A DNA stretch of 64,000 nt from Cranoglanis bouderius (Eukaryota; Chordata; Actinopteri; Siluriformes; Cranoglanididae): assembly GCA_023630585.1 (NCBI GenBank), contig CM042535.1:37169301-37233300 (forward strand), in the 5' to 3' direction. Both the position numbers and the translations under genes were made by a program. Positions 10,866 through 22,900 of the stretch are shown here, piece after piece. A model generated the notes under the pieces. That model saw nothing but the letters and a program-made list of their open reading frames with translations, was not told the origin of the DNA and did not search any database. Within the stretch, counting starts at the first letter, position 1; the number at the start of each line of letters is the position of its first letter.

Positions 10866-11135
10866 CGGGGTGGGGGGGGGGGGGGGGGGGGGGGTTGGGG
10901 GCGTCTGTTTGTCTGGTGCCACTGTGCCTTTATAACAGCTGCGGGACGTGACTTCACATCAGCATGCAAGCTTCCAAAATGCCTAGCTGTCTTAGTGCTC
11001 CACTGTTGAAGCAGGAGATCGTGCTATGGCAGATGCTTGCTGCTGTTTTCAGTCTTTTTCAGAAACCCTCACTCCTGTGACTGCCACAGTGGGGTGGGGG
11101 GTGGGGGGGGGTGGGGGGTGGTGGGTTAAAACAGG
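10866..11135 (+). repeat. Two poly-G tracts
   Basis: A run of more than 20 G residues around 10871-10894 and a second G-rich block at 11091-11133 (runs of 4-9 G broken by single T). Both could form G-quadruplexes on the plus strand. Such homopolymers are also error-prone in sequencing. Confidence 0.8.
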
Positions 11136-11790
11136 ATCTTGCTGCTGGACTCCTTGACGTCCCACTCGACCCATCTGGAATCGTGGAAGACGGCTGGACC
11201 GTGGACCATCTGTTCGTCCTGCGTCACTGCGACGTTCATACGTCCTGCCTCAGACGTAAGTCCTTCACGAGAGCTGCGTGTCCTGGGTGGAGTTTGCTGA
11301 AAACAGAAATGTGTCTCAGTTATGCACGATTCGGATATTAAACTCCTGTCCATTTCTCTTGCGTGATATCAGCTCGAGCGGGGAGTCTTCTGGCCCGGAA
11401 AGCCTGCCACAGAGGCCTCGTGTGAACTCTGATGGGAAGCGCTACACGAGACAGAGAGACCGAGATCAACCTGATAATAATCACATAAATAATAACCTGA
11501 CAAATAACAACCTGTTAAATAATAACCTGACAAATAAAAAAAACTTTCATTGAGATTGCTTTGGTTTGAGTCTTAATTAACAGAAAAGAAGAAAAAGCGA
11601 CAACAAAACTGCACCATCACTATAACACATGCAGAGTTCACAAAGAAATCTATTCAAATGTGCCATCATCACAGTCCTGGCTAAAATGACTGGTGTGTTA
11701 GATGCAGTAAATGGATCAGTCTTAAGTTAGTAAATAAGATTTGCAATTCCTCTAGATTTAGAGTGAAACTGAAACTTGAATGTTGTAGCT

Positions 11791-12935
11791 ACTTGGTCAT
11801 TTATTTATTGAGGAAAATGATCCAATATTACATATCTGTGAGTGGCAAAAGTATGTGAACATTTTCTTTCAGTATCTGGTGTGACCTCCTTGTGCAGCAA
11901 TAACTGCAGCTAAACGTTAGCGGTAACTGTTGATCAGCTGCACATCGGCTTGGAGGAGTTTTAGCCCGTTCCTCAGTACAGAACAGCTTCAGCTCTGGGA
12001 TGTTGGTGGGTTTCCTCACATGAACTGCTCGCTTCAGGTCCTTCCATAAAATTGACCAAAACTTGGACATTCCAAAACATTAACTTTATTCATCTTTAAC
12101 CATTCTTTGGTAGAATGACTTGTGTGCTCAGGGTCGTTGTCTTGCTGCATGACCCACTTTCTCTTGAGATTCAGTTCATGGACAGATGTGCTGACATTTT
12201 CCTTTAGAATTCACTGGTATAATTCAGAATTCATTGTTCCATCAATGATGGCAAGTCATCCAGGCTCAGATGCAGCAAAACAGGCCCAAACCATGATACT
12301 ACCACCACCATGTTTCACACATGGGATAAGGCTGTTATGCTGGAATGAAGTGTTTTCCTTTCTCCAAACATAACGCTTCTCATTTAAACCAAAAAGTTCC
12401 ATTTTGGTCTCATCCATCCACAAAACATTTTTCCAATAGCCTTCTGGCTTGTCCACGTGATCTTCAGCAAACTGTAGAAGGGCAGCAATGTTCTTTTTGG
12501 AGATCAGTGGCTTTCTCCTTGCGACCCTGCCATGCACACCATTGTTGTTCAGTGTTCTCCTGATGGTGGACTCATGAACATTAACATTAGCCAATGTGAG
12601 AGAGGCCTTTAGTTGCTTAGAAGTTCCCCTGGGTTCCTTTGTGACCTCGCAGACTATTACATGTCTTGTTCTTGGAGTGATCTTTGTTGGTGGACCACTC
12701 ATGGGGAGGGTCACAATTTGTCTGACTGTGGATTGGTGGAGTCTAAATCATCTTCAGAGATGGTTTTGTAACCTTTTCCAGTCTGATTTGCATCAACAAC
12801 TCTTTTTCTGAGGTCCTCAGAAATCTCCTTTGTACGTGCCATGATACACTTCCACAAACATGTATTGTGACGATCAGACTCTGATTCTTTAAATAAAACA
12901 GGACGCTCACTCTCACCTGATTTAAAGATAAAAAA
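11791..12935 (-). mobile_element. Degraded Tc1-like transposon, copy A
   Basis: On the minus strand the transposase pieces read MARTKEISEDLRKR (start at 12842), then after a frame break PPTKITPRTRH through to WMDETK, HGGGSIMVWACFAAS. The DNA-binding region has lost a segment between the QSTVR-like part and the PPTKI part, and the C-terminal region is shortened by deletions. The outer ends of the inverted repeats are missing. It belongs to the same family as the copy at 44409-45437. Confidence 0.92.
12256..12842 (-). pseudogene. Tc1-like transposase pseudogene
   Basis: Two overlapping minus-strand frames (start at 12842 and the 152-codon frame 12714-12256) carry the helix-turn-helix start and the first catalytic aspartate motif (WMDETK). 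They are not joined in one frame. The second aspartate and the glutamate motif lie beyond further breaks. The protein cannot be made intact. Confidence 0.88.
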
Positions 12936-13129
12936 CAAACAAACTTGAAGTTGTGTAGTTTATGAATCACGTCACCCTCTAGTGGTGAAAATCTGTAACT
13001 GCAGTGAGTCTCCTCATCAGCACTATACTGTGAACTATATGTCAGGTGGTGTTTTACCCCTTAATCATAAAAAAAATAATAAAAATCTCTAAGAAAAAAA
13101 GTGCGAAAGAAGTGATCTTCATCAAAGAA

Positions 13130-13292
13130 GATTCATCATGTGAATTTTGTAGTAAGAGAACTTCAGGAAGTTGGTTCCAGCTGAAAGTATTCCAGCCTTG
13201 ATGTCACGGTGTAACACTCCACTGTCACAGCAGTGACGAGCCGCCTGAACCACCTGCAGCATGACGTCTCGAGCCAATCTTTCAGGATCCTA
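13130..13292 (-). pseudogene. Fragment of a PIM-like kinase (catalytic loop region)
   Basis: On the minus strand this translates to a stretch with DPERLARDVMLQ, then VVQAARHCCDSGVLHRDIKA. It matches residues of the fusion kinase around 406-438. Over 13197-13273 the DNA differs from the functional exon (9152-9228) at about three positions. Past the HRDIKA motif the similarity becomes weak (TNFLKF against TDTLEV), and a stop follows. Only one exon piece is present and it abuts a Tc1-like sequence at about 13293. It is a broken paralogue, possibly rearranged or partly gene-converted. Confidence 0.75.
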
Positions 13293-13996
13293 CGTCTCGA
13301 GAGGTAGCCATATGGAAAAGTACGGTGGTGGCTCTTTAATGTTTTGGGGCTGTTTTCCTGCCAGAGGACCTGGACATTTTGTTAGGATACATGGCATCAT
13401 GGACTCTATCAAATATCAACAGATATTAAATGAAAACCTGACTGCCTCTGCCAGAAAGCTTCAGATGGGCCGTGGTCGGATCTTCCAGCAGGACAATGAT
13501 CCAAAACATACATCAAAATCAACACAAAAATGGTTTACTGACCACAAAATCAAGGTCCTTCCATGGCCATCCCAGTCCCCTGACATGAACCCCATAGAAA
13601 ACCTGTGGGGTGAACTGAAGAGGAGAGTCCATCAGCATGAACCTCGAAATTTGAAGGATCTGCAGAGATTCTGTATGGAGGAATGGTCTCAGATCCCTTG
13701 CCATGTATTCTCCAACCTCATCAGGCATTATAGGAGAAGACTCAGAGCTGTTATCTTGGCAAAGGGAGGGAGCACAAAGTACTGACTAAAAGCGTGCCAA
13801 TAATTGTTGCACACCTATATTTAAAGATATTGGAAGATATATATATATATATATATATATATATTGAAAAATCTGTGTTTTGTTTGCAATTGTTTGATAT
13901 CCATGAGAGCAGAGCATTTCTGTGAATTTTTCTGTGATCAAAAGGTTAAACAAAAGGTTAAGATAATTTTTCATAGCCAATATTAGTGGAGGGCGC

Positions 13997-13997
<1 letters not shown>
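13293..13997 (+). mobile_element. 5'-truncated Tc1-like transposon, second family
   Basis: The plus-strand frame 13309-13785 encodes the C-terminal half of a Tc1-type transposase: GGGSLMFWGCF, IFQQDNDPKHTS with the second catalytic Asp, SPDMNPIENLWGELKRR with the Glu, ending GGSTKY. The N-terminal half and left end are absent. The right end carries GTGCCAATAATTGTTGCACACC and finishes near TAGTGGAGGGCGC. A (TA)n run lies inside the 3' part. Confidence 0.9.

Positions 13998-14078
<81 letters not shown>
13997..14078. repeat. (GT)n(TA)n microsatellite
   Basis: A short GT run followed by about 35 TA units. Confidence 0.95.
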
Positions 14079-14082
<4 letters not shown>

Positions 14083-14451
14083 TTAAATATTAACTACATT
14101 TTTGTCTCATAATTTGATATGGATTGTAGGAATGCATAATGTGATGGGATAGTGATATTCAGACAATGCCCAAATAAATAAATAAAAAGACACAAACGTA
14201 TTAAAAGGTAATATCTAACATGGCTCTATTTATTGGTAGAATAATTATTTGAATAATATTTATACATTTTCATGCATAAAAGTGAAATGTAAAAATATTC
14301 AAATGTATAAAGTATATAATTTATAACTTGTGTTAAATAATAAATGCAAACACATTAAAAAAACAAAACATTAAAATAAATCCATAATAACTAACTTGAC
14401 TTTGTTTATTTACCAACTTCAGGTTCAGTCAAAACAACTATTTGATTTATT

Positions 14452-15665
14452 TTAACCCTTTAAATTTCAACCCTAAAAGGAACCAAAGAAACATTAAAAA
14501 AAAATAATATTCCTATTTATAGACATCTAAAAATGACCTCAAAGCATTTTTTTTTCAAAATTTACAAGATATAAAACTACTGTATGGTTGAGATGTCTGT
14601 TCATGGTAAATCTTGCTTTAAATTTCTTGAGCTTTTTTCAATAATAAACATACCTTTAACTTTGTGAGTAGGTCTTGGAAACATTTCATAATTACCAGGG
14701 TCCACAAAGAAATTATCTATTAGGGGGCCAAGCACCGAAGGTGAGTAGGCACCCTATTGTTATTCTACCTTTTCTACTTCTTCTGTCTAGGTTGTCTATG
14801 GCATCCCATAGAAACATCTGGTAAAAAGTTGTGAAATTTGGCAAACTGTTTGGAGAGGGTCTAAGGAACATTCTCACCAAATTTGGGCCAAGTGCTGCCA
14901 AAGCTCTAGCGCCACCATCGGGTCAAATGTGGGCCTAATTTGGAAGTATGCTTATGGTCATAACTTTTGAACTGTGTCCAAAACTTAAAAGCCAAGAGAC
15001 GAGTTCAACGCACCATACGACATCAACTTCCTGTCTTCCTGTGGCTACAATCAATGTCTGTGTCACTAGCTCTAGTATCTGTATATCATCAGGTACTTCA
15101 TCATCATCAATATCATCATCATCATCATCATCAGTGCAACCTGCATGCCCTGGAGCATAATCAGGATCCTCCACATTATCATCTTCACCGTCTTCTACTT
15201 CTGACTCCTCTGGCTGAATAGGAATCACATCGTTGCTTTTTTCCTTTACCACAAAACAGTTTAGTGTCCATCTTTCCTTTCCATTACTAAAATCCCATTA
15301 ATTGTTTCACTATAATGTTTACTTGAGGAAAAAATAAAATATTTCCATGACCATCCTTATAATCCACTCACAGATCCCCCTCTCATCATGTTAGCCTGTG
15401 TTACCATCTGCCCATTTTTACCCTTTACAGACATATCAACTGTACAGTGAAGCATAATTTTGGACAATTATGGCATACAAGCATTTCTGTATTTCTCATA
15501 TATTTTTCTATATTTCTATTGTTTACCCTCTACCCTGTTCACAACATCATCACAACATCTACTTACTTGATTTCTTGTTTGAGCCTATTATTTGATGACT
15601 AACCAGCAACTTTCTTCCTTTTGTGTGACTGACTAAAGTCTCAGGGATGTCAGTTAAAGGGTTAA
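14452..15665 (-). mobile_element. Decayed piggyBac-like element with TTAA ends
   Basis: The left end reads TTAACCCTTTAAATTTC (14452 on) and the right end is its inverse, AGTTAAAGGGTTAA (15652-15665). Each shows a TTAA next to a CCCTTTAA terminus, as expected for piggyBac elements. Inside, a minus-strand frame (15252-14935) starts MVKEKSND and holds an acidic block with VEDPDYAPG and a run of Asp, resembling the acidic N terminus of piggyBac-derived transposases. No catalytic domain remains. Part of the interior (14720-15000) is a different dispersed repeat that starts GGGGGCCAAGCACCGAAGGT. Confidence 0.6.
14722..15000 (+). repeat. Dispersed repeat (CCAAGCACCGAAGG type)
   Basis: It starts GGGGGCCAAGCACCGAAGGT and contains AGGCACCCTATTGTTATTCT and GTCATAACTTTTGAACTG. 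I recognise this as a common fish genomic repeat. It lies inside the piggyBac-like relic and so probably inserted later. Confidence 0.6.
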
Positions 15666-16014
15666 GGCGTTATTCGAATAATATTTAAATGCTCCAGTCA
15701 CCAAATGGCAACAAAAACACCAACCACATACCATTACTAATTTAGTTGCCACTAAAAAAATATCCAAAACACCTAATTTACTATTGAATATACAAATATA
15801 TACTATTGAATATACAATTATTATTATTTTTTTTTTCTTTTGTATATTCAACTATTCAAATAAATTCCACTCCTCCCTTGAAGTTACTGAATTAACGTGT
15901 ATTAATGTCTCTTCTCTTCCGGCAGATGTCGCCACTGCACCTAAAGTGATATTAAGAGGCGCTAATCGCTGTATAAAAGTTGGAGAGAAATGAAATCAAG
16001 CTAGACAGAGGTAA

Positions 16015-16016
<2 letters not shown>

Positions 16017-16050
<34 letters not shown>

Positions 16051-16052
16051 AA
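16017..16052. repeat. (CAA)n microsatellite
   Basis: About 11 CAA units. Confidence 0.95.
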
Positions 16053-16269
16053 ACAATTTACCACCTCAGTCAGTCAGTTAGTAGACTTTGGAGATATGGT
16101 GACATTTAAAACAGAGCAGTACACATGAACCAAAGGGTAAAATTAATCTCAGAGTAAACTAAATTGAAACAAAGCATTGAATTAAGACAGGTACAGGGGG
16201 AAAAAAACATTTTAAAAAAAATAATGGGATAAAAATATAAAATAAAACAGACCTGAAGTGTAACATTCT

Positions 16270-16420
16270 TTGTCAGTGGGGTGGTGTCATTAAAGGTACC
16301 TCCTCTGTACCAGTAGAGTGGTATAGTAGGACCTTAAGGATGACACACTACTCTGAAAACAAAAGGTACATTACAGTACGACAAGGAGAAGTACCATTCG
16401 GTACCTTTATGTTTGGGAGC
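16270..16420. repeat. GGTACC-rich repeat, copy 1
   Basis: Spaced GGTACC/GTACC motifs (AAAGGTACCTCC, AAAAGGTACATTACAGTACG, TTCGGTACCTTTATG). A related block lies at about 17975-18085. The two flank the first coding exon of mtnr1a. Confidence 0.5.
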
Positions 16421-16444
16421 GCATAAAAAAAACTACTGTACTAT

Positions 16445-16545
16445 TCTCACAGTCGAGTTTGCATGTCTGAGTGGGTTTCCTCCGGGGTCTCTGGTTTCCT
16501 CCCACCTCTTAAAAACCTGCCAGTAGGTGGATTTGATACTTGCGC
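16445..16545 (+). repeat. Fragment of a tRNA-derived SINE
   Basis: GAGTGGGTTTCCTCCGGGG followed by TCTGGTTTCCTCCCACC matches the inner part of the SINE at 32518-32832. Confidence 0.5.
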
Positions 16546-16589
16546 CCTAGGCGTGTGTACATGTGTGTGTGTGTGCAGATTTGGACTCG

Positions 16590-16981
16590 CATCTTACATA
16601 CTGCTCTGTGGTAGATACACACGTGCAACGTGGTTGGCGCCCACACTCACGCGCGCACGCCGTTTGTAAACTAAGCCCCGCCCATCACATCTCCATGCAG
16701 TGTTGCCACATCGAGCGCCTCTCAAGGATCAAGGAGAATCCGAAGAAGCTGAATAGGGGGGTTGGAAAATCTGGCAACTTCGAGCACGAGCGCACTGGCT
16801 GGAGTTGAAGAAACTTTACGGACGGTCACGGTGGAGTAAATAATTCCCCCATACACACACACACACACACACACACACCATGGAGAGACGCGCACCGGAG
16901 GACACTCACTCTTCATCCCCCGGCTGAAACTGAAAGCAAGCACTTGGATGGACACGCAGCGAGCCAGATGTTGAGTGAGAC
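16590..16981 (+). promoter_or_regulatory. Likely promoter and 5' UTR region of mtnr1a
   Basis: A GC-richer, CpG-containing stretch just upstream of the first coding exon with a GC box (GCCCCGCCC at 16675-16683). No TATA box was seen. A (CA)n run at 16853-16879 would lie in or near the 5' UTR. Confidence 0.4.
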
Positions 16982-17418
16982 ATGCCAGATGTCGAGCGGC
17001 TCGCGATGCTTCTGAACGGGAGTCAGGTGAACGGCTCCACCGCTGGAGAGCACGCGCTCCACAGAGCGCCGTGGATCACCACGACGCTCGGCTGCTTCCT
17101 GATCTTCACCGTCGTGGTGGATATTCTGGGCAACCTGCTGGTGATTTTCTCCGTCTACCGGAACAAGAAACTTCGGAACGCCGGTGAGTGACGCGCGCGC
17201 GATCCACAAACGGCATGCTGCTTTTCCACCAATGGCATTCAACTGCATATCTAGCAGTTTAAAACACACACACACACTCACACACACACACACACACAAA
17301 TACACACCTCACATTTGGAGCACATACAAGATTTAATCTGGGAAAATAAATATGCGATATATTAAATGGACACGCGTGTACGAGCTTTGCGCGCTCTCGT
17401 GTTGTTTACGCGTTGCAT

Positions 17419-17463
<45 letters not shown>

Positions 17464-18794
17464 AAGTTTATGCGTTTATTCGTCTTATCTTCTCAGGCAC
17501 CGTCGTGTTGCAGTTCCGTTACGTCTCAGTGACTTTGATTTGGCCCGAGCGCGCGCTCTCCTGCGTCTAATTGGTGCGCGCTCCGGCACTAATTCGGCGC
17601 ACGTGTGCAAAGACGTTTCCCTGGCTTTGCTCGCGTGATTTGTCTTGACTTGTCTTTCTTTATCTATTTGTTTATTTATTTATTTATTTATTTATTTCCC
17701 CCACCCGGAACGCACAAACACTGATACAGAAGAAATGTCTGCGCGCGCGTGTAGGAATGTGCCACCTTTAAACGTGCAAGATCATCAACTTGACTCGCGT
17801 TTCGCGTGCAACGCTCGTGCACACTCGTCTGGAACGAAACAGGTTTTCGAGCCTAAACTGGACCTTAAGCTCGTCACTGATGCTGTAAACTCTAGAGTAC
17901 GTCTTTCCTACCTGGGATATGCATCTTTTACTTGGTTATGTGAACATTTTAAAGTGTATAGTCCCATCTTACGCATCACTGATGTACCTTTTAATGATCT
18001 TTTAGGGGTACACCTTTATATTATGTACCTTTGCAGGTAGAAGATACACACTAAAGGTGCAAGGGATGTTCCTTTAAGGGCCACTAACTTCCAGTAACTT
18101 CTCACAGGAATAAAAACTCGAACAAAGTAAAACCACAATCGATAAACGGGTCATAAATATTCTAATCGAAGCATATTTCATGTGTTTCAGAACGACGTTT
18201 TCCTTTAAATATCAAAGCGAGTATCGGGACAGGCCTGTGTGAGCAGGACACATGAACAATGTTGGAAGGACTTCTGTCTGACTTCATGATGAGGAGATTC
18301 AAAGAAATCTAATTAGCTTTGACCCACTTTGCAATTCGCGTATATTTCCTAGAGCTCATACGCCCTGAACAGGTTTTTAAAATTTTTGTTTTAAAAAGGA
18401 AACTTTTACCGTCCCACTTTTTTTCTTCTTCTTTTGGCGTTAAATCTGAAATAGACTACTAGATCAGCTACTACTGGGATGCTACTGCTGCCAGTTATTA
18501 ACCTCATTCTTAGAGCAAGTCAACCACACTGGCTCTGGTGTATCGGTGTTGTCTGAGAGCGTGTTTTTAGTTGAGATGTGTGATGGGTTTGGACCGGAAG
18601 CCTTTGACGTGGTTCCAAACTGTGTTTCATGGACCACAAAGAATTATTCGAAGCCTGGCTAGTGTTTAGGTTTCCATTTACATGTACAGCTGAGGTCATA
18701 GGTTTTAGCTAGAAATGTCATTCGTCCCACTGTGATGTCTGTGTTCGAGGAAAGTTCTTCTATCACTCGTTAGCTACAACAGCCTTGTAGTTGC

Positions 18795-18855
<61 letters not shown>

Positions 18856-19133
18856 AGCTTTAACAGATTTCCGTTCTTCTGAAGTTTCATTCATCCTTTA
18901 GAGCTCAGTTTCTCTCCCTCCCCACCTCCCTTTCGACTGAAGTTTGCGCTCCGCTTTCCCATCACATCTTTGCAATCTCTTCTTCTTCTTCTTCTTCTTC
19001 TTCTTTTTATTTTGATGACACGTCTCTGTACTTTATTATTATGTAATAATCTACTGTCCAGGATTTAAAAAAAAGTTACATAAGTAGTGTTTCTGCTCCA
19101 TTTGGTGTTCCACAGTTTGGGATGATATATATA

Positions 19134-19180
<47 letters not shown>

Positions 19181-19914
19181 TCTTTTCAATCCTTTAATCT
19201 TTTAGTTATTTAAGCAAAATATGACGATTTGCAAAGCATGCATAATAATGTTCAGTCAATTGGTTGTTGGTTTGTTTATTCGTTTATAGGTTTATTTGTT
19301 TACTCGTTTATTTCGAGCATCCGTTCATTGGCGTATTGGTTTTGAGCACTGGTTTGTTCATTCAGTCATTAGTCATTGCATTTATTTCAGTCATTATATA
19401 GGCATTCCTCATCCATCCATCCATCCATCCATCCATCCAGTTGTTCAGCCAGTCATTTGTTCGTTCATTCACTAATTTTTGTGTTCATTCATTTGCTGAT
19501 TTGTTGATTTAAAGTGACAAGTGTTCATTTACCTTTTTTTTTTTTTTTTATCAATTCATTTCTTCATTCATAAGTTGGCTTGCTTCATTCATTCATTTGG
19601 TTCCTCTGGTTTTAATTCATTTACTCACTTTATACATGATATTTCTGCAACGCATTTGTTTGTTCAGTCATTTGGTCATTCATTCATTTATTCATTCGTT
19701 CATTCGTAAGTTGGTGGGATCTTTCAATAATTCGTGAAGCATTCGTCCATTCATTTTTTAAAATTTAATTTAATTAATTTATTTATTTTGACATATTTTA
19801 ACCATGATGGTTCATTCATTCACGATGTTTTCATGTGTGCAGCTACCAGCAGATCAGCTGGATTGGAGGTTACCCTCACTCTCTGCTAGCTGAGTGTGTG
19901 TGTGTGTGTGTGTG

Positions 19915-19959
<45 letters not shown>

Positions 19960-22900
19960 CTATAACAGTTTGTACTAATTGCACAGTTCTGTATATGTAA
20001 GTCTTAAATAAACATGCTAGTTATCAGAAGAAAAAAAAAAGTTTGTAGCTACTACTAATTACTCTGCTACCTACCTAGCCTTTTGTTAACACTATATAAA
20101 TAATCTAGTCCTTTTTTTCTGGCATCATTTTGACAGTGCATCAAACTTAAAAGCCTGCCTTGCAGCCAAGTTGGTAAACAGCACCACAAGGATTGTGAAT
20201 AGCCAGCTAGGAGCACAATGTACAAAAAAGCAAGCTCCACACATACACCATTTTGTTCTGTGTGTGCTAAATCTTCCAATCATGCAGCTCAGCCATTGCA
20301 GAGTGTCGGCTAAACGGACGCTTCCTCCTTCCTCCGGCTAGCTGGACACACATGAACCGTCCTTCCTGCTGTGTAGTGTTATTACTTTTGTCCAAACTGA
20401 AGGGCTTGTCTCATTTCAACCCACCAACATTCCCACCATATTTGCACAGATATGATATCAGATTGTTTTCCGAAGCTCCTCTTTCTTTTGTTTGGCCTCT
20501 TCCTGTGCGGTCCAGCTCCGACCAGGGCTTCTCCAGTTGCGCCGGCTTGGCTTGACCGCCATCCCATGCTTGTTCTTTTAATACTGGCGGCGACTGTGTG
20601 CTCATCATGGAGGCACAACAGATCAGGAAGGTTTAGATCGATTACACGAAGCATTAAATGTTGTAACAATAATGTTTCAAACTCATTCCTTTCAGTTCCA
20701 TTCGTTTTACTACTCCGCACCGTGATAAAAAAAAAAAAAAAAGCCCGTGTTGTTGTGTTGTTTTTTTGTTGTCTCGGACTGGCGGGCTCCGCGTGTGCTG
20801 GAGGAGAACAGGGCTTGAGGGCACCGTGATGAGCGATGTGATCACAGGACCAGGCGTGTGACTGGAAAGTTACTAAATGCAACAGCAGTATGGCGCTAGA
20901 GCCAGGTGAAGCTTCATTCACATTCACACTGACCTAGAAAACACTGGCATCCAAATATTAGTGCTATATTTAGAACAAACATGAGTACAGTGATGCGTTA
21001 ACATCTGTAGAAATAACTTATTTGACATGTAATGAAACGCTGTGGCATAAAAGAAGGTGTTGCAAAAGTAACGTCCATAGTTATCCATGACTGTCTAAGA
21101 ATAGAGCGTTTATCATAATCTCATTATTTGTTTGAGCACTGAACGTTTGCACATAAGACTCAGGACTCTTTTGATATTAATTTTATTCTTTCCCCCTCGT
21201 ATTCCTTTTCTTTTTCTTTTTATGTTTGGATGTTGGAAGATTTGTTCCTATCTTTACTGACAAATATGGCACAAACTGAGCGAGCCACGCTAACCAAGGT
21301 TATGATGCTGTGACCTGAATTTTGCAGCGGACGTTCGTTTATAATCCAAAATCCAAAAATGATCTTTCAGAGCTGTGATCAGAGAATCTCAGTGATCAAT
21401 ATAAATGCCTCTTGCTCCAATCTGTACGTACGACGACGTTCTAAAGAAACAAAGAAAGAAAAAGTTATAATTATGACGTAGTTGCTCAGGAGCTACCTAA
21501 TTGGTGTCATTCTGGGTTACTGCTTTAGTTTATGACACACCCTGACCATCTGTGAGGAAAACAAAACTTCTTCGTTTCTAGACAGCACCATATGGGAGTC
21601 GCTGCTAACAGGTGTGTAAGTGTTTACTGAGCAAAAACGCAGGAAGACCTCACTCCTAATTTGCTATCCTTGGCAGAGTGAACCGCACTAGGCACGTGCC
21701 AACATTTCATTTCATTTCATACCACAAATACGTCAACGTTGGTTAACGTCCTGGCATCAGTTACAATATTAACAACATTACTATACGTTTAGCTGTTCCT
21801 CAATGAGGAGCTGCAGTGATGTCTTGTAGCCCATATACTCTATTAATTCAATGATACATCCTGTATATGGTTCTGAGTGAGAATCCAGCCCTCTGAAGAA
21901 GTTTTTTGATTGTTTTTTAAAATTTTTTTGATTGTTTTTCTTAAACATCTTGTCTATATGGCTTAGTGTACAGTATGTCAGCCAGCTGGCTAGCTTTAGC
22001 CGTGGATGTTGTGAACATTTTGAACAACGTAAACAAAACAATCCTGTCAGATATCCTCTCAGCTTTGCTTGTGTTAGCTAGCTGGCTAACAAAAAAAACT
22101 GTGGAAATGCAGGCTTCCTTCTTCCTAGTTGAAGACCTGTATATCAAAATCCTTCTAGTCTACTCGGCGGCCATCTTGTCAGTTATTTTCACTAATACAA
22201 GACCAGACTCCTATTTACTTGAATACGGAGATACATATATGAGAAATGGTTCAACAAGATCGACACAGATTTGAAACTGATGTTGAAATGTGATGAAATG
22301 GCGTCTTTGGCGCAAACACGTTTTTCGGTTATTAGGTTGGCCCGGCTGCTGCGTTCGCCGTGGCTAACAGAGCAAAACACCCTAAATAAAGAACATTTGA
22401 AGACAGCTGTCCTCTGTGGTACAAAAATTTGTTTGTATCTGTCATAGTTTTTGTGAAGTGTGGTTAGCTGTTAGCTTGTCTAGTTGCCAAGTTGTTAGCA
22501 GGCCCAGCGGTTCTCTGTGATCTTGTTTATACAGTAAATGTCAATGTGACATGGAGTGTGTAACAACAACCCAGTTAGACAGCCTGCTTCTGAATGGAAC
22601 AAGACATAGTAGTCTATCAGCACAAGGCAATTGTACACTAAGGGAGTTGGATGACCTCCTGCTGAGCCGTAGCGTTAGCTGTTTGACCTTTTCCATACAC
22701 GGATGTTACAGCGCTGTAGGTGATATTTGCTCTTTGGTACAGATTGGGGACCAGTGTTCCTGCCCTAAATGCAAAGCTCTCCTTTTAAAATCTGATGTTT
22801 AGTTTTGATCGCAAACAGAAACATTCACTTATTAATGTGAATTGACTTGACCAGATAATAAAACCAATGCTATATGCTGCATCAGTGGTTTCCATGCAAA

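Noticed and set aside
10757..10969. Pro-rich 70-codon minus-strand frame
   Set aside because: The proline run is only the complement of the poly-G tract.
11111..11553. Possible two-exon gene (donor after CCTCAGAC at about 11253, acceptor ATATCAG near 11372)
   Set aside because: Joined across the intron, the frame stops after about 17 codons. The alternative frame lacks a matching phase, and no domain was recognised.
20382..20927. 181-codon minus-strand frame
   Set aside because: It has no recognised domain and contains a run of Phe from a poly-A tract. Listed only as an unidentified segment.
22551..22802. 83-codon frame with a Cys-rich end (CSCPKC)
   Set aside because: It hints at a zinc-binding fragment of a transposon, but nothing else around it supports a gene.
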